Source: Deinandra increscens subsp. villosa | Taxonomy: Eukaryota; Streptophyta; Magnoliopsida; Asterales; Asteraceae | Length of the DNA stretch: 64,000 bases | Assembly: GCA_039602395.1 (NCBI GenBank) | Contig: JBCNJP010000013.1 | Coordinates: 25,051,255-25,115,254 of the forward strand | Direction of reading: 5' to 3' | In this document: piece by piece, positions 35,285 through 47,116 of the stretch | How the letters are laid out: each line of letters begins with the position of its first letter | How positions within the stretch are numbered: position 1 is the first letter of the stretch | The notes under the pieces: model-generated | Database searches by the model: none | What the model saw: the letters and a program-made list of their open reading frames with translations, nothing else | Told to the model about the DNA's origin: nothing | Translations under genes and position numbers: made by a program

Positions 35285-38200
35285 CTAATCAGCAGTGTCG
35301 GGTCGCCCGGTGTCTTCCACAAAGTCCTTGTTGGCCTTGGAAACAACTTTTGGTTTCCAAATTGATTTTAATTTTTGATCGGAACCTGAATCAGATTCAA
35401 CTGACGTACTTGATTTAGACCAAGACGATTTACGAGTTGACTTAAGCTTTGGGGACCATGGTTCATCAAAAATTTGACCTTTGTTATCCACATATTTTGC
35501 AGTTTTGTGGATATATGCAGTCGTCGGACAATCAGCAGCTAGATGTCCTGGTTGACGACATACATAACAAAGTCTTTCTCTAAAATTGTTTGAAAATGGT
35601 TTTGAATTTTGAGAATCAGATGAATGTTCAGAATAAAAGTTATCAAAGAAACCATCAGAAGAATCATACCTAGGAGATGGACTCCTTGAAGATGAAGATC
35701 TTCCAGAATAATAAGAGATGTCTTTGTAACTTTTGCTTTAAGAACCTTCTCAGCCTTCACTGATTTCGTTGCTTGAACCAGTTCTTACAACACTTTGTAA
35801 CCTAAACCTTTATGTTTAGAACCTTGAAGCTTTGAATAATTGGACGACGAACCTGAAGCATTCCTTGACTTAGCTTCACTGGTGAATTTGTCTTTGATAT
35901 CCTTTAACTTGTTCTTTTCAATCAAAATTTTCTCTTCTTCGGTTGCAGATGAAGAACTGGAAACAACCTTATCAAAAACTTTTTCATTTTCCAGCAATAC
36001 AGACTTTGAAACAAATTTTGGAGCTTCACCCAAAGGCTTCTCCTTCTTTTTAGACTTGGACTTGTTCTTCTTGGATGGAATGGCAAACTTGGTATAATCA
36101 TGCAAGTCATCTTTTGGATCAATTAGAGCAGCAGTAACTTCAATCTAATCCACTGGTTGAGGAACCAAGTGAACATCATCCTTCTTAGAACTTTCCGAAC
36201 TCTGATACTGCTTGTATAAGAAGTTAAGCAATGTTGGTGATAAATTGCAGTTCTTCACTTGCCTTTTCAACTCCAAAAGTTCCAATTTTAAATCATTAAT
36301 CTTCTGTTGACCTTCAAACACCTCTTGTTGTGACTTGATGAATTTTTCATTGAGATCATCATATTCGTAAGTTTGTAACTTCCGGATCTCACATTCAGCA
36401 TATAATTCTTCAAGCACATTTTCTTTCTTTTGCTTGTAGATCTCAACATCTTTTGTTAACACTTCATTCGTGTCTCTGTATAGAACATTTTCATCTTGAA
36501 GCATAGAGATCTTGTTTTGAAGCTTCTCAACGGTAATAGCAGTTGTTGCTATAAGAGCAGTAGCCTCTTCATATTTTTGCTGAACCGGATAACTCTTCTC
36601 AAACAGATTCTCAAAATCTTGAGCTGCGTCTAACGCTTCAGCTTTGGCTTTTTCACACTCGTCAGCCAATTGAGCCTTTTCCTTAAAAACATCTTCATGA
36701 ATATGAACTAACGGATAATATTTCTCTTGAAAATCTTCCAACTCTTTCTTTAACACCACAATTTCTTCAGTTGAAATCTGACAATCTTGTTCAAACCTAG
36801 TAATTTTCTTGAGCAATTTCTCACAGTTATAACATTTAAAGTCATCATCTTTTGAATTTTCAGAAGACTTAGGTAATTCTTCTTGAACCAAAGACATACT
36901 TGAAGAAGTATCAGATTCTGTTAAAAAACTTTCATCATCAGCATGTTGAACGGTTAAAGCAATTGAGATAGGAGTATGATTCTTTTTAATATCTGAATCT
37001 GCATTCCAGGCAAATCCATCTGGATGCATAAATGTATTAGTCCAATCATGAGCAAGAGTAGCAGCTTTCTGATCGACTTTTTCAGCTTTATCTGAAGGAT
37101 GAAAAACTAAATGTGCATGTTGACCAGACTTCAATTTACTTTCTGCAGAACTTGGACATTCTCGAGCAAAGTGACCATAAACGGAACACTTATAACATTT
37201 CACCTTAGATTTGTCCAATCCAATCTTTCCTTCCTGATTTAGTCTCTTCTTACCAGTTCTATTGAAAAACTTCTCCGTTCTACGAACCAACATAGCATAT
37301 TGCCAATTCAGATCCATTTCTTCCAAATGATCATAATCAATCTGATCGTAATCTTCATTTGCTAACTCAGCATTACTCACAGAACCAGTGATAACACCAA
37401 AGTATGAAGATACCAATGCAGACATCAACGCATTATAATCATCAACAGTTTGAACAGACAATGCACTTTGAGTCGAAGAACTAGGAATTGAAACAGGACA
37501 ACCAGCAGAAGAATAACTAGGAGTTTCAGATTTACCTACCAGAAATGCTGTAGGAGGTGCAGAACTAAAAATATTAGATTTCCCGGCATTCAAGGTTGAA
37601 TCATTGTTGCCATAATACACCGCAGGATTCTGAATTTGCTCAGGAAGTGACTTGTTTACTTTTAACTCCATATCCCTAGCTTGGATTCTTTGAATTAAAT
37701 CATTAAAAGACAGCTTTGGATAATGCTTATCATTAGTAATCATCATCACATCATTTTCCCACTTCTCTGGTAGAGCTTCCATGATCTTTTCTTTTTTATC
37801 TGCTTCATCTTTTGTAAGATTCACCAACTTCATTTCACTCATTAAATGTGCAAATCTTACAATTAGATTTGGAATCGATTCATTTTGATAATGCTTGAAG
37901 CTATCAAATTCCTTCTTCAACACTTTTTGTCGACTTTTCTTGTACTGGTCATTTCCTTCACATCTCTTTTCTAGAGCATCCCACAAACCCTTTGAAGTAG
38001 AATTGCTTGAAAATTGATGAAGTAAATCAGTAGGCAATGCCATTGTTAAAGTGCCATAAGCCTTTTTCTCAGCTTGATATGCTTTCTTTTGTTCACCGGA
38101 AAGCTTCCTTTGAAGAATTGGTTCCCCGTTCTCACCTATAGGATATGTATATGGTTCAGAATATGATAACCACATATCGATATCATTTGCGGAAACAAAC

Positions 38201-38355
38201 GCTTCAAATCTTGTCACCCAACTATGATAATCTTCCAATTTAAGTAATTTGGGAACTTTCTGACTTGTTCCAATTTCATTATCACAGTTAATCATCGTTT
38301 GCATCGTTTCCTGGACCGAATTCTGAATAGCCGCAAACGCTTGAAAATCGGACAT
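35285..38355 (-). pseudogene. Element F gag, long, two zinc knuckles, nearly intact
   Basis: Starts at 38355 (MSDFQAFAAIQ). 736 codons are open to a TAG at 36142-36144, where copy H has Leu. Residues 35-60 hold LLKLEDYHSWVTRFEAF (DUF4219-like). Residues 100-230 are the UBN2-type core (LTMALPTDLLHQF, ALPEKWENDVMMI). The CCHC knuckle has C387, C390, H395 and C400. Residues 515-705 form a long coiled coil. Beyond the stop, the frame continues with a Lys/Ser-rich region, a frame change near 35770, a second knuckle (CYVCRQPGHLAADC, about 35529-35570), and ends at 35285 after KDFVEDTGRPDTAD. The total is about 1,020 codons, much longer than a usual copia gag. No protease follows. Confidence 0.88.
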
Positions 38356-38867
38356 TTTTGAAAAGCTGGTTACTGTTCACTCCGAACGTCGTCCGAACCA
38401 CCTCCGAACTATCTCTGAATGTCGTCCAAACTTTAGTTACACCGAACGTCTTCCAAACCTGACCTTCGGAAAGAGAAATCATCAGCAACTCCAAACTTGC
38501 TCTGAAATACCACCGAACTCTCTCCGAAACAAGACCGATCTCTCACCGAACTCAGATAAAGACCGAACTCCGTCTGAACCTCGAGTTCGGAGCGGTTACT
38601 CCGAAGTTTTCCGAACCTCAAACGAGACAAATTTCACTCGACCTCATTTTCTCGATTTTCAACGTTTTTGACTGGAATTTTCAACAGGAATTCAAGCAGA
38701 CTCGATAGAAACTATCTAGAAACAGATTTTTGATGAAAAACACACCCGAGACAATCAAACAAACTCAAATATGATTGATATTTTCGCAAAAACGTGAATT
38801 TGAACTCAAAACTCTGAAGAACACTGATTTTCGACTAGTAGAGCAAACCTAAGGCTCTGATACCACT
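38356..38867 (-). other. Element F leader with primer-binding site and CCGAAC words
   Basis: Non-coding. The minus strand AGTGGTATCAGAGCC primer-binding site lies at about 38853-38867. Between 38375 and 38625 the word CCGAAC(T/C) is repeated about sixteen times (for example CTCTCCGAAAC, CACCGAACTC). The same word forms palindromes in the LTR. Confidence 0.82.
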
Positions 38868-39205
38868 TGAAAGTGCGTGAGCGTATGGATCTTCTACTTA
38901 GTCGTGATGAAATCAATGTAAACGTGTAAAACACAAAGAGTAAATACAAATGACTTGTATTAACCACAGAGGAAACCACAGAGTACACTTAGAGAATATG
39001 ACACGAAAGCTTAAACCATTACAGGATACAACACAAGACGCAACTATTTATAAGGCTGAAATACGACTGGCCGAACCTCAGGTTGGGCCACAAGCTCGGC
39101 CATGTCCGAACTCCAGGTTCAGCCTGAGTTCGGACCTCAACATTCTTGTGTGAATCCGTCTTGTATTCGATACTTCACATGACGATCAAGGACCATGTAT
39201 CAACA
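38868..39205 (-). repeat. Element F 5' LTR (338 bp)
   Basis: Same length as the left LTR and about 97 percent identical by eye count. It ends ...GTATCAACA at 39205, then AGGTT. Confidence 0.93.
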
Positions 39206-40617
39206 AGGTTCATCACATTGAACATCCCCCCCCCCCCCCACAAGTTGATGATTGCTAGTTGTTTCAGAAGGTGACACATCTTCTAGTAGTTCTACAATTC
39301 TCCCACTGTTCTCTTGAGCTATAAAATTCTTTTTAAAGAATTCAACATATCGAGCAACACGAACAGTATTTTCGGAAGGATTGTAAAAGTAGTAACCCAT
39401 TGTTTACTTTGGGTATCCTATGAAGATGCACTTAGTAGTCCTGGGTTGTAGTTTGTCAGGCGTATCACGCTTCACAAGTGCCTCACATCCCCAGACTCTT
39501 AAGTAAGATAACAAAGGGACTTCTCCATGCCACAATTGATGCGGTGTCTTTTCAACCTTCTTGGTTGGAACCATATTTAGAACGCGTACAGCGGTTTCTA
39601 GAGCAAAATCCAAAATGATATTGGGAGAGTTGTAAGGTTCATCATCGACCTCACCATTTCTAGTAGGGTTCGATTCCTCCTCTCAGACACTCCATTATGC
39701 TGAGGAGTGTAAGGAGGAGCAAGCTGTTGGATAATTCCACATGCTTTAAGATAATCCTTAAACTCTTGGCTTAAGTATTCTCCACCACGATCCGATCGAA
39801 GGATCTTGATGGTCTTTCCGAGTTGATTTTCTACTTCGTTCTTGAACTCTTTGAATGTTTCAAACACTTCATGTTTATGTTTAAGCAAGTAAATATAACC
39901 ATAACGACTGAAATCGTCCGTGAAAGTCACGAAGTAGCTAGCACCTTTTCTTGACACATGTCTAAATGGGCCACAAACATCAGTATGAATGAGTCCAAGT
40001 AGTTCTTTAGCCCTTTGCGGCTTGTTCGGAAAGGGTTTTCTTATCATCTTTCCTGAGATACAGGAAACGCATTTATCAAATGATTCATCATTTGATTGTA
40101 AGATCCCTTCACGTTGAAGTCTTTCAATGCGGTTTTTGCCAACATGGGCAAGACGACAGTGCCAAAGATAGATAGAGTCCAAACTAGTTTTGGCTCGTTT
40201 GCTAATATTGTACATTGAATTATTTGAAACACAACCACGCATATCAATTTCATAAATACCTTCACAAGGAACAACATCAAAATAATGAACATTATTTTTA
40301 GAAACTGAAATACCGATATTATTAAATGCATTAATAAATCCTTGGTTTTTCAACAAAGAAACTGAAATTACACCTCTAGTAATAGAAGGTGCATAACGAC
40401 AATTGTCTAATACAATAATTAACCCAGAAGGCAGAATTAAATGATATTCTCCTATAGCTTCCACAGCTGCTGGCAAACCATTTCCCACGAACAACTGCAA
40501 AGCTCCAGGCTTCAGTTTCCTCCTCTTTCTAAGACCCTGTAACGAATTACAGATGTGAGTTCCACAGCCAGTGTCATACACCCATGAATCACACTTAGAA
40601 AAAGGAAAATAATTCAA
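39206..40617 (-). pseudogene. Element G protease and integrase
   Basis: From 40617: a protease-like WVYDTGCGTHICNSL, core sequence to RGVISVSLLKNQGF, and the integrase zinc region (LWHCRLAHVGKNRIERL, CVSCISGKM). The catalytic core follows with LIHTDVCGPF, ILRSDRGGEYLS and NGVSERRNRTLLEM (D, D and E all present). A frame change near 39600 leads to ETAVRVLNMVPTKKVEKTPH and IFIGYPK, then to YYFYNPSENTVRVARYVEF. A 14-base C run (39226-39239) close to the F insertion encodes a glycine run. The frame overlaps the gag frame by about 23 bp (40595-40617) in a different register, either mutation or frameshift expression. Confidence 0.88.
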
Positions 40618-41530
40618 TTATGAAGATACCTGAAGTACTAGTCCCACTAGTATTCTTTCTTCTCTTTATCAACTCAGCTAGATAGGTAGGACAGTTCCTC
40701 TTCCAGTGTCCAACTTCACCACAATGGTGACAGATCTGGTCTTTAGCCGGATGCTCTTTTGCGCCCGGAGGGGTTTTCTTGGTTTTGGGAACAAGTGCAA
40801 CTACCTTGCCTTTTCCCTTACCATCATTCTTGCCCTTCGCCTTTTGCGGTCGTTTAGCCTTTTGGATCTTTCCCCCTTTGATCATAAGAACTTGGGGTGT
40901 TTCAGTGGCCTTCTTAGTAATCGTTTTCTCATACTCGACAAGCATAGCATGAAGCTCAGGTATAGTTTTAGTCATACTATGCATGTTGTAGTTGCGCACA
41001 AAACCCTCATAATCCTTCGTAAGAAATTTGAGGATCATGCCAACTGCCACAGCCTGATTATACCCATAATTGAGCGATTCCAATTTGTCAAAGTAGCTCT
41101 TCATCTTGAGCACATGACTACTGACCGATTTACCAGTTTCAAGCTTCAAGTCGTGGAGTTCCACAACTAGGTCGAACAATTCAACTCCAGCTTGTTTTTC
41201 ATACATCTTCTTTAGCTCTTTGATCATATCACAAGGTGTATGAAATTCGTATTGCTTCTGAAGATCAGGAGTCATACTCGAGATCATCATGCAAGCAACC
41301 TCATCGTATCTGCTATACTCTGCATTATAGAACGCTTTCTCTTGATCAGAAGCATTAGCACCTGGCTCGGTCGGCCAATGATTTTCAAGGACATCGGTCC
41401 TACGTTCAACTCTAAGGACGATCCTCAGTTGACGATACCAGTCATTGAAGTTAGATCCATTCAGCTTTTCTCTTTCAAACATTTGACGAAAAGCATGACC
41501 AACATTGTTTTGAGGAGGGTTTGTTGCCAT
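40595..41530 (-). CDS. Element G gag (open frame, 311 codons)
   Basis: An intact frame from MATNPPQNN at 41530. LNGSNFNDWYRQLRIVLRVE (about residues 23-42) is the typical N-terminal copia gag signature. The UBN2-like core runs to about residue 205 (DLVVELHDLKLETGKSVSSH, FVRNYNMHSM). A Lys-rich stretch follows, with a CCHC knuckle at C267, C270, H275 and C280. The product would be the capsid/nucleocapsid protein of element G. The length is typical for copia gags, unlike the extended gags of A, B, E, F and H. It ends in a frame different from that of the protease. Confidence 0.88.
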   Translation of the reverse strand: MATNPPQNNVGHAFRQMFEREKLNGSNFNDWYRQLRIVLRVERRTDVLENHWPTEPGANASDQEKAFYNAEYSRYDEVACMMISSMTPDLQKQYEFHTPCDMIKELKKMYEKQAGVELFDLVVELHDLKLETGKSVSSHVLKMKSYFDKLESLNYGYNQAVAVGMILKFLTKDYEGFVRNYNMHSMTKTIPELHAMLVEYEKTITKKATETPQVLMIKGGKIQKAKRPQKAKGKNDGKGKGKVVALVPKTKKTPPGAKEHPAKDQICHHCGEVGHWKRNCPTYLAELIKRRKNTSGTSTSGIFIIELFSFF

Positions 41531-43126
41531 CTACAAAACAGATTAAGTTAAAAAATCAGTATTTTCGATAATCTTTTCCTTAATAAATTTAATTACCCAA
41601 TGTTTAAACTCTTTTAAACAATTAAGATTATTAAGGCTAGGATCCAATTGACATGCCATCATTTCATCAGTTGATCTGCTAGAAATGATGCACTCAAAAG
41701 GTAAGTGACGATCAATAATTGTACTCTAAGTACAATTCCTAGATTTTATGGGACCTACAAATAACACTTGTGAATCTTGCACCAAGTAATTTGTAGTCAT
41801 GTTTCATCCTATCTTTTGCCACGGGCCAAGGGTCTCACCGCCTAGCTCGCTTTAAGTCGTCCAACTAAGAACGCACAAATTGTCCACCATTGTGCACCAA
41901 TGAGTGGGAATTTTCCATGTAAATGCCATTTTACCACTGTGTACCAATGAGTAAGATGACATCCACAAGTGTCCTTTTCAAGGTGGATGGCAAAGACTTA
42001 AGTTTTGTTTGGGTCAAAACAATTTTGATGTGTGATCAAAAATGTTATGTGTGAAGATTCATGCACATCTTCACCACATAATGTGTTTATAAAAATTCTT
42101 AGTTTGTCTTCCAAATCAAAAGAGCTCGGTAGTTCCATTTGCAACACACAAAGAAGCATAGGGGTGAGGTTTGCACTTTTGCAATTAAAAACCTACCCAC
42201 TTTAGGGAAGCATGGCGACCCGACTTATACCTCTCTTAGATTGTGTTCAAATGGGTGAGCCGGTGTTTCTTTTGAGTTTTAGGACACAAATTTTATTTTA
42301 TAAACAAAATCATATTTCAATAGATATTTAAGCAAATTTCGATTTTCATAAAACAAATTTGCAATAAAACCTTTTATTATGTCACAATTATCACAAATAA
42401 TCACATAATTTTAGGGTTTCTAATTATCTAACATAATTTTAATTTTAATCCTCTTTGATATAAGTAATAACCATAAACGATTTGCATGAAACTTCATGGT
42501 TTTTACTTCTTTTTAACATTTAAAATTAAAGGTACAACATGTTGTTTAAACAATTATCAAATAACAAAACTTGGGTTCTTAATTTTAGATCACAAAAATC
42601 GAATTTTAGACCTAAAATTAGGGTTTCCGATTCGGCTAGAGGTTTTCGATCCATAATATAGATTTCGATCGGGTTTCTGATCGGAATGGGGTTTATGATC
42701 TACGATAGGGTTTCCGATCGGAATGGGGTTTTCGATCGGAATGGGGTTTTCGATCGGAACTAGGGTTTTCGATCGGGTACTTTTCGATCGGGTCGTAAAC
42801 AGTTTACGATTTGAACTCGATCGGAAACAGGTTCACGATCGAGAACCAGGATTTCCGATCGAAAATTGTGGTTTACGAGAACCGGTTTTCGATTTTGGGA
42901 ACCAAGCCACGGGTCGAGAACCGGTTTTCGATCAAGATTAGGGTTTTTCATTTTTACCAATTTGCGAAACCTTTTTCCAATTGTAAAACACGATTTTTAT
43001 GTGGATCAAAAATCTAGAATCTTGATTAGAAAGCTTGTTTCTAATCGAATTATGGTTACCCCCCCCCCCCCTTCAAGTTTTTATTCCCGGTAATTAATTA
43101 AAATCATAGGTGGCTCGTGATACCAC
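41531..43126 (-). other. Element G leader with CGATCGG words and primer-binding site
   Basis: 1.6 kb without a recognised gene. Positions 42627-42943 hold ten or more CGATCGG/TTCGATCGGAA words, several as the palindrome TTCCGATCGGAA. A 13-base C run occupies 43059-43071. The primer-binding site on the minus strand next to the LTR (43126 leftwards) reads GTGGTATCACGAGCC, with one base more than the usual GTGGTATCAGAGC. Confidence 0.75.
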
Positions 43127-43780
43127 TTTTGGGTTATATAACCATTATCGATTTAAACACGAGTACGCAACGGATATTTTCCTATGAATTAATCTAACTG
43201 ACCGGATAGACAACGTGTACCTTTTTAGCTCGGCAAGAGAAGATCTTCTAGGATTTGAAGCAAATCCCTCTACGATCGCACACACGACACACCGATGTAC
43301 GTATGCTAGTACTTGATCACAAACTTCTCTTGATGTAGGCTTTGGTCGAACCACACAAGAAATCGAACCCCTTGGATTCTTTTCTTGTTTCCGAATTTTA
43401 AGAAGAAAGAGAGAGAGTTTAGGGTTTTTACTTTATCAGATAAAATCAACCCCTAAACCTTAAACCCATAAGGTTTATTTATAGTGTTTAGGAACTTGAT
43501 GAACAAGTTAAGGACTGGGATTGGGCTTAGCCGAATTCGGCCCTAAGGCCTATCCCAAACCTTTTCCTAATTGTAATCAAATTACAACTCTCTCTAATTT
43601 ACAACTAACACCCCTATTAACAATTAACCGTTAGTTCTTAACGACTTCTCGTTAAATGTTCGTGATAAATATTAATTAACTAATTAATTAATACAGATAC
43701 ATTAGTGTCGAGACGTGTAACCCCGTATGCCTAAATACTTTTCGGACATACGCTTATTAATACGTGATCATATCCCAACA
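43127..43780 (-). repeat. Element G 5' LTR (654 bp)
   Basis: Near-copy of 30142-30800. Its inner end is TTTTGGGTTAT against TGTTGGGTTAT in the other LTR. Its outer end TATCCCAACA is followed by the duplicated TACAT. Confidence 0.92.
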
Positions 43781-43785
43781 TACAT

Positions 43786-45012
43786 TGTCACTCCTAGGTG
43801 ATTGGAGAGTTAGGGGTGAAATTTTTTCGGATGGGGTTTGTACATCCTTTTCTAATGACTCCCCCTCAAAAGAAGGTTCATCCCTAAGAGATAATCCCAG
43901 TTTGGTCATTTTCCGCTTGGGATTTTTGCCTTTAGCGGGGTTAGAAGCTTCGGGTTGTTAGTGGGCATAGGTGGAGGAGACCTAGCAACCACATTGCGCT
44001 GTCTTTTGAAAGTGACAGATGGAGAGTCAGATAATGAAGTGGCAGGGGTGGTAGTTTTTGTAGTGGACATCCTCTTCTTGGAATGGTGAGTTTGTAGTGT
44101 AGAAGAAGTGGGAACTGATGCGGGCTCAGGAACTATGGGGTTAATAGTCCTGTCATCAAGAGCATGTTGCTCATTTGCAGCAACAGTTTCCGTTTGAACC
44201 TCAGCTTGTGCAGGTTCATCAGGAAACTGCCTTAGAATTGGTAGGGGATGGTCAGTGTCCCTTCCGGGAAATACTGTCTTGTTCAGAGCCAAGTTAGAAA
44301 AAGTTTTCTTATTTATACGTTTTGGATGCAAAACCGAACCACCCATATTAGTTTGAGGGTATTCTTCTTTGAAAATGCAACTTAAGAACCTGGGATATAT
44401 GTAAACATATAATGGAGTGGCATTCAATTTTAGAGCATGAAAAATAAGTTTTGAGAAATTAAAGTTTTCACCCTTTACCACTGCGTAAAATGCTGAAGCC
44501 TGTTCAGCGGCGAGTTCTTCAAAGCCTCCTTTCTTGGGAGTAAGACATACCAAAATTATCTGGGCGAGGAACCTCCATTTGTACGGCAGTTGCCCCTTTT
44601 TGATGGTCTTGCTTGTGGTTGAACCGCCATACCCAATTGCTATAAACAGTGGCGGGTATTTCTTTGAATCCACAGAAATATAAACATTTTCATGCCTAAA
44701 CCTTAACACTTTTCTAACTTTTGCTTCATCGATTTCTGTTGTTGTGCCTTGAGCCGTTGACACAATTGTTTTACCACCTTCGCTGTTTTCGACTACCTTA
44801 GCATTCGACCAAAGTTCCTCCATTATTTCTTCAAAGATCACCGCTTCAACTGTCAACGCGTGATGAAGATGGGAATTCTTCAGGAACTCTATCATGCCTG
44901 TGTAGATGTCGGTTTTGCTAGGTACTTCGAGATACGCTACCAGGTTGTGTTCTACTGGGAACTTCGAATCACTTGCAGGTTTCTAGTCACTGGTGCTCGC
45001 TTTAGGGGCCAT
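43786..45012 (-). pseudogene. Element D third ORF, N-terminal part
   Basis: Starts at ATG 45012 (MAPKASTSD, then an in-frame TAG). The 329-codon frame 44895-43906 contains a globular-looking domain: MIEFLKNSHLHHALTVEAV, IMEELWSNAKVV, KKGQLPYKWRFLAQIILVCL and NFNFSKLIFHALKLN, then YIYPRFLSCIF. A low-complexity Pro/Thr/Ser tail follows. From memory, proteins with this arrangement are frequent among predicted Asteraceae ORFs linked to copia pol genes; I cannot verify this here. Its place after RNase H is where SIRE-type elements carry an env-like ORF, but I see no signal peptide or membrane segment. It continues at 28053-30141 beyond element G. Confidence 0.7.
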
Positions 45013-45548
45013 TGATTGTTGAATATTGAGAGAAAGATTGACGGTTTGTGGGAAGTTGTGGAGAAATTTGGATAGAATTTGGCTGTGGGGTTTGTAAGAA
45101 GTGAGGAAATGATGAAAAGTTAGGCCGTTTTACCTTTTTCGTTGGTGACGTGGAGGAGAGAGGTTTTAACGCAACCGTTCAGTAACTGATGTGACTTGTG
45201 CTTAGCGGTTTATACGGAACAACACGTTAAATCATGTCATTATCCAAAAGGATATTTACTGAAACCTCGGATATTTAATGGTTAAAAACATAATGGGTAA
45301 TTTATTGTGTATCCGCTCAAAAAGTTGTGCCTTCCGGGTAATTAAATGAAAAGTGACTTTGACTTGTTGACCCGGAAGTTCAAGCGAACCCCATTTTCTC
45401 CATTATTTTAAAAACTAAATTTCTTCCGTTTGAACTTCAAGCGGAGGATTTTTCCGCTTGGAAGAATTGTTTTCAAAATCTTTTTCCACATTTATTACAA
45501 AGAATTTTTCCGGTTGAAGTTCACCCGAAGATTTTCAAAATTGTTTTC
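45013..45548 (-). other. Element D spacer between pol and third ORF
   Basis: About 530 bp, no gene seen. At 45360-45540 the word TTCAAGCGGA/TCCGCTTGAA recurs and forms an inverted repeat around 45430-45455 (CAAGCGGA...TCCGCTTG). The same word encodes EVQAE-type peptides elsewhere in D. Confidence 0.65.
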
Positions 45549-47116
45549 TCACATGTTGGACCAGCACATGGAACGGAAAAACCAAAACTCATGATACCTG
45601 ATATCGATGTGCTTTGTCTTGGAGTGCTTGACTGGGTTTTTGGTGATGGACATGGTACTGTTGTTGTCTACAAAAATGGGAGTTTCCATGAAGGTGATCC
45701 CATAATCAAGCATATGATATTGAATCCAAAGAACTTGACTGCAACAGCTTGAGGCAGCAATGTATTCAGCTTCAGCAGTTGATGTAGAAACACGAGTTTG
45801 CTTCTTGCACTGCCAAGATACAAGTCTTTCACTCAAAAATTGATATCCGCCTGACGTAGATTTCTTGTCTAAGTCACATCCTCCATAGTCACTGTCAGTG
45901 AATGGTTTAAAAGAGAAGTTAGAATTCTTAGGATACCACAAACCCAGTTTTGGTTGACCCTTCAAATATCTTAAAATTCTTTTAACAACCAACATGTGGG
46001 ATTCCTTTGGTAAGGATTGGTATCTTGCACACAAGCAAACACTGAACATGATGTCAGGCCTGCTTGCAGTGAGATACATCAGTGATCCTATCATCACCCT
46101 GTACAAGTGCACATCCACTGGTATGCCACTTGAGTTACTGGATATCTTGTCGGAAGTGGAGATAGGAGTTATTGCACTTGAAGAGGTCTGCATATTAAAT
46201 CTCTTCAGCTGCGGTTTGCTTCACTTGTAGTCCCAAGAAGAAGGTTAGTTCTCCCTTGGAACTCATTTCAAATTTGGACTGCATCAAAGTTTTAAACTCC
46301 TTGCACAAAACAATATTAAATGAACCAAAAATAATATCATCCACATAAATTTGTACCATCAGCATATCCTTACCAACAAACTTGACAAATAGTGTTTTGT
46401 CAATTGCTCCTCTCTTGTAGCCATTCCCTAGGAGATAGTTTGAAAGGGTTTCATACCATGTCCTGGGGGCTTGTTTGAGACCATATAAGGCTCTAATAAG
46501 CTTGCACACCTTGTTAGGATGGTGTGGCTCCTCAAAACCAGGAGGTTGACAAACATACACCTCTTGTTCCAATAAACCATACAGGAAGGCAATTTTGACG
46601 TCCATTTGAAATACTTGAAAGTCTTTGAAAGCTGGATAACCTAGAAAAATTATGATTGCTTACAATCTAGCTACAGGAGCAAAGACTTCATCATTATCTA
46701 TGCCCTCTTCCTGTACATACCCTTGCACTACAAGTCTTGCTTTGTTTTTAATCACAATTCCTCTGTCATCTTTCTTGTTTCTGAACACCCACTTGGTGCC
46801 AGTTGGTTCTGCCACATCAGGCAAGTCAACCAATTCCCAAACTTTCTGCTTATTGATTTGAAACAACTCTTCTTGCATTGCCTCTACCCACCCATTATCT
46901 TCCAATGCATTAGCTACCTTGGAGGGTACTTCTTGAGACAAAATATACAGCATGCAAGCAGATGTTTGCATCAAAAGATTTACTCCTTGTCAACACAGGT
47001 GCTGACAAATCTCTAATAACATTTTCCCTTGGATGATTCTTGCCGAATCTTTTGTCTTGAAACATAGGGAACTCATGGCTACTTCCATTTGAGGGTATAT
47101 TGAGCCGAGGGAGCAC
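45549..47116 (-). pseudogene. Element D reverse transcriptase and RNase H
   Basis: From the right: RT start (LVDLPDVAEPTGTKWVFRNK, 46974-46660), then MDVKIAFLYGLLEQEVYVCQ and the catalytic QIYVDDIIFGS (46605-46195). RNase H follows (SLMYLTASRPDIMFSVCLCA, TDSDYGGCDLDKKSTSGGY, STAEAEYIAASSCCSQVLWI, KTKHIDIRYH) at 46193-45549. After RYH the usual end of RNase H is missing and the frame drifts to a stop. Frame changes lie near 46650 and 46195. The sequence is of SIRE-like type. Confidence 0.88.

Larger units (their letters stand above)
33342..39205 (-). mobile_element. Element F: gag-only copia-type retrotransposon (TR-GAG), TSD AGGTT
   Basis: Two 338-bp LTRs (33342-33679, 38868-39205) with about ten differences by eye enclose a primer-binding site, leader, a very long gag and 1.6 kb of 3' non-coding DNA. 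There is no protease, integrase, RT or RNase H. AGGTT is duplicated at 33337-33341 and 39206-39210. Elements E and H have the same organisation, so loss of pol is a property of the family rather than damage to this copy. Mobilisation must use enzymes supplied by another copia element. Confidence 0.94.
30142..43780 (-). mobile_element. Copia element G, host of element F, TSD TACAT
   Basis: LTRs at 30142-30800 and 43127-43780 flank, from the right, a leader, gag, protease-integrase, RT and RNase H on the minus strand. TACAT is duplicated at 30137-30141 and 43781-43785. Without the nested F (5,864 bp plus duplication) it is about 7.8 kb. It is inserted in the third ORF of element D. Gag and protease resemble those of element I at the right edge, so G and I are probably the same lineage in opposite orientation. 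Confidence 0.93.

Noticed and set aside
42723..42941. Overlapping short frames on both strands in the G leader
   Set aside because: Created by the repeated CGATCGG word; simple-sequence peptides only.
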